Below the pieces are notes generated by a model. The model was not told where the DNA came from. It saw nothing but the letters and a program-made list of their open reading frames with translations, and made no database searches. Shown in pieces: positions 63,033-64,000 of a DNA stretch of 64,000 bases. Made by a program: the position numbers and the translations under genes. The stretch's first letter is position 1; every line of letters starts with the position of its first letter. Source of the DNA: Calliopsis andreniformis (Eukaryota; Arthropoda; Insecta; Hymenoptera; Andrenidae); the NCBI RefSeq assembly GCF_051401765.1, contig NW_027480450.1:5208001-5272000 (forward strand), given 5' to 3'.

Positions 63033-63780
63033 ACACGATCGCTCCGTTATTCTACGTTCTCTCGGTCCACGGGCATCAGAGAGCAAAACAGCCTAATAGT
63101 TTTTAGAGTGCCTCAACGATCAGGAATATGGATCCAACGTTCTCGTTTCGAACCGACGACTTTCGGTTCCGGAGCGACACGAACGCTCCATGATTCTCGA
63201 TTATCTCGACACAGGTAAGAGACAGAGGAGAACAAGTGTATGGTTTTAGAGAGCCACGAGCACCAGGAATAAGGATCTACCGTTGTCATTTCGTTCCGTC
63301 GACATTCGGTTCCGGAGCGACACGAACGGGGACTTAGAATTTTTTCGCTCGGGCTCCGGAGCGACACGAACGGGGACTTAGAATTTTTTCGCTCGGGCTC
63401 CGGAGCGACACGATCGCTCCGTTATTCTACGTTCTCTCGGTCCACGGGCATCAGAGAGCAAAACAGCCTAATAGTTTTAGAGTGCCTCAACGATCAGGAA
63501 TATGGATCCAACGTTCTCGTTTCGAACCGACGACTTTCGGTTCCGGAGCGACACGAACGCTCCATGATTCTCGATTATCTCGACACAGGTAAGAGACAGA
63601 GGAGAACAAGTGTATGGTTTTAGAGAGCCACGAGCACCAGGAATAAGGATCTACCGTTGTCATTTCGTTCCGTCGACATTCGGTTCCGGAGCGACACGAA
63701 CGGGGACTTAGAATTTTTTCGCTCGGGCTCCGGAGCGACACGAACGGGGACTTAGAATTTTTTCGCTCGGGCTCCGGAGC
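63033..63780. repeat. Two 374-bp monomers
   Basis: Standard copies, both of type C. The first has an extra t in its A unit (agtttttag, about 63101). Confidence 0.93.
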
Positions 63781-64000
63781 GACACGATCGCTCCGTTATT
63801 CTACGTTCTCTCGGTCCACGGGCATCAGAGAGCAAAACAGCCTAATAGTTTTAGAGTGCCTCAACGATCAGGAATATGGATCTAACGTTCTCGTTTCGAA
63901 CCGACGACTTTCGGTTCCGGAGCGACACGAACGCTCCATGATTCTCGATTATCTCGACACAGGTAAGAGACAGAGGAGAACAAGTGTATGGTTTTAGAGA
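63781..64000. repeat. Partial monomer at right edge
   Basis: A complete unit A (63781-63923) of type T and the first 77 bases of unit B. The array continues beyond the window. Confidence 0.95.

Larger units (their letters stand above)
1..64000. repeat. Satellite DNA array, 374-bp composite monomer, about 171 full copies
   Basis: The same 374-bp unit repeats head to tail, in one orientation, from the first base to the last. Phasing on ggatc(t/c)aacg in unit A gives 172 anchors, the first at 148 and the last at 63882. The spacings sum exactly to 171 monomers: 154 of about 374 bp, 11 of about 330 bp and 6 of 418 bp. Neighbouring monomers are identical or differ by one to a few bases. No unique sequence, transposon, tRNA or rRNA interrupts the array, and neither end is a boundary. 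The family is not one I recognise. Location in centromeric, pericentromeric or subtelomeric heterochromatin is inferred from the structure only. Confidence 0.98.

Noticed and set aside
1..64000. CENP-B box (TTCG....A..CGGG) in the monomer
   Set aside because: I checked each TTCG and CGAA in the consensus on both strands; the required A or T and CGGG or CCCG do not line up. A CENP-B-dependent role is not supported.
1..64000. Telomeric, rDNA or tRNA repeat array
   Set aside because: No TTAGG, TTAGGG or similar runs, no rRNA-like or tRNA-like segments, and the 374-bp unit is far too short for rDNA.
1..64000. Transposon-derived tandem array
   Set aside because: No transposase or reverse-transcriptase remnant, no terminal inverted repeats at monomer ends and no target-site duplications. 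The short dyads sit at every module junction and not at element ends.

Overview
The whole 64 kb window is one uninterrupted tandem satellite-DNA array. I found no protein-coding gene, RNA gene, transposon, telomeric repeat or unique sequence anywhere in it. The array runs off both ends, so its true length exceeds 64 kb. Such an array without a gene points to eukaryotic heterochromatin (centromeric, pericentromeric or subtelomeric) and not to a prokaryote. I do not recognise the satellite family. It is about 51% G+C and CpG is over-represented (39 CpG per 374 bp, roughly 1.6 times expectation). That suggests a genome without strong CpG-methylation decay; hymenopteran insects are one group with this property, but this is only a weak hint at the organism.

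The basic monomer is 374 bp and has an internal structure: 143-bp unit A, 143-bp unit B, then two tandem copies of a 44-bp module D (143+143+44+44=374). A and B have equal length and align without gaps at about 103/143 positions (72%), so the monomer descends from a duplicated 143-bp unit. Every A, B and D starts at the same junction, ccggagc|gacacga. The number of D copies varies between monomers. Phasing on one anchor in A gives 171 complete monomers plus partial ends: 154 of the 374-bp type, 11 with one D (330 bp; one of them is 332 bp through small indels) and 6 with three D (418 bp).

Region by region: 1-2290 is a 748-bp dimeric pattern with an older-looking variant set. 2291-6562 is a 1408-bp tetrameric pattern rich in 330-bp monomers. 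6441-12490 carries 12 small indels, mostly in homopolymers, and is suspect as assembly. 12.6-27.4 kb is a homogenised array marked by a linked acagcc/atatcc haplotype and a BamHI-creating C/T site. 27.5-45.4 kb contains the most uniform stretch and a 3366-bp (9-monomer) tandem duplication. 45.4-50.7 kb is a 2618-bp (7-monomer) duplication. 52.5-60 kb is a 4576-bp (12-monomer) duplication with later deletions. 61.6-63.0 kb is a 704-bp dimer duplication. The rest is ordinary array.

There are no genes to work together. The repeated antisense ORFs of 77-84 codons and sense ORFs of about 98 codons are by-products of the repeat and are not annotated as CDS. The informative content is the composite monomer, the D copy-number change and the nested, multi-scale duplications that record recent unequal exchange.
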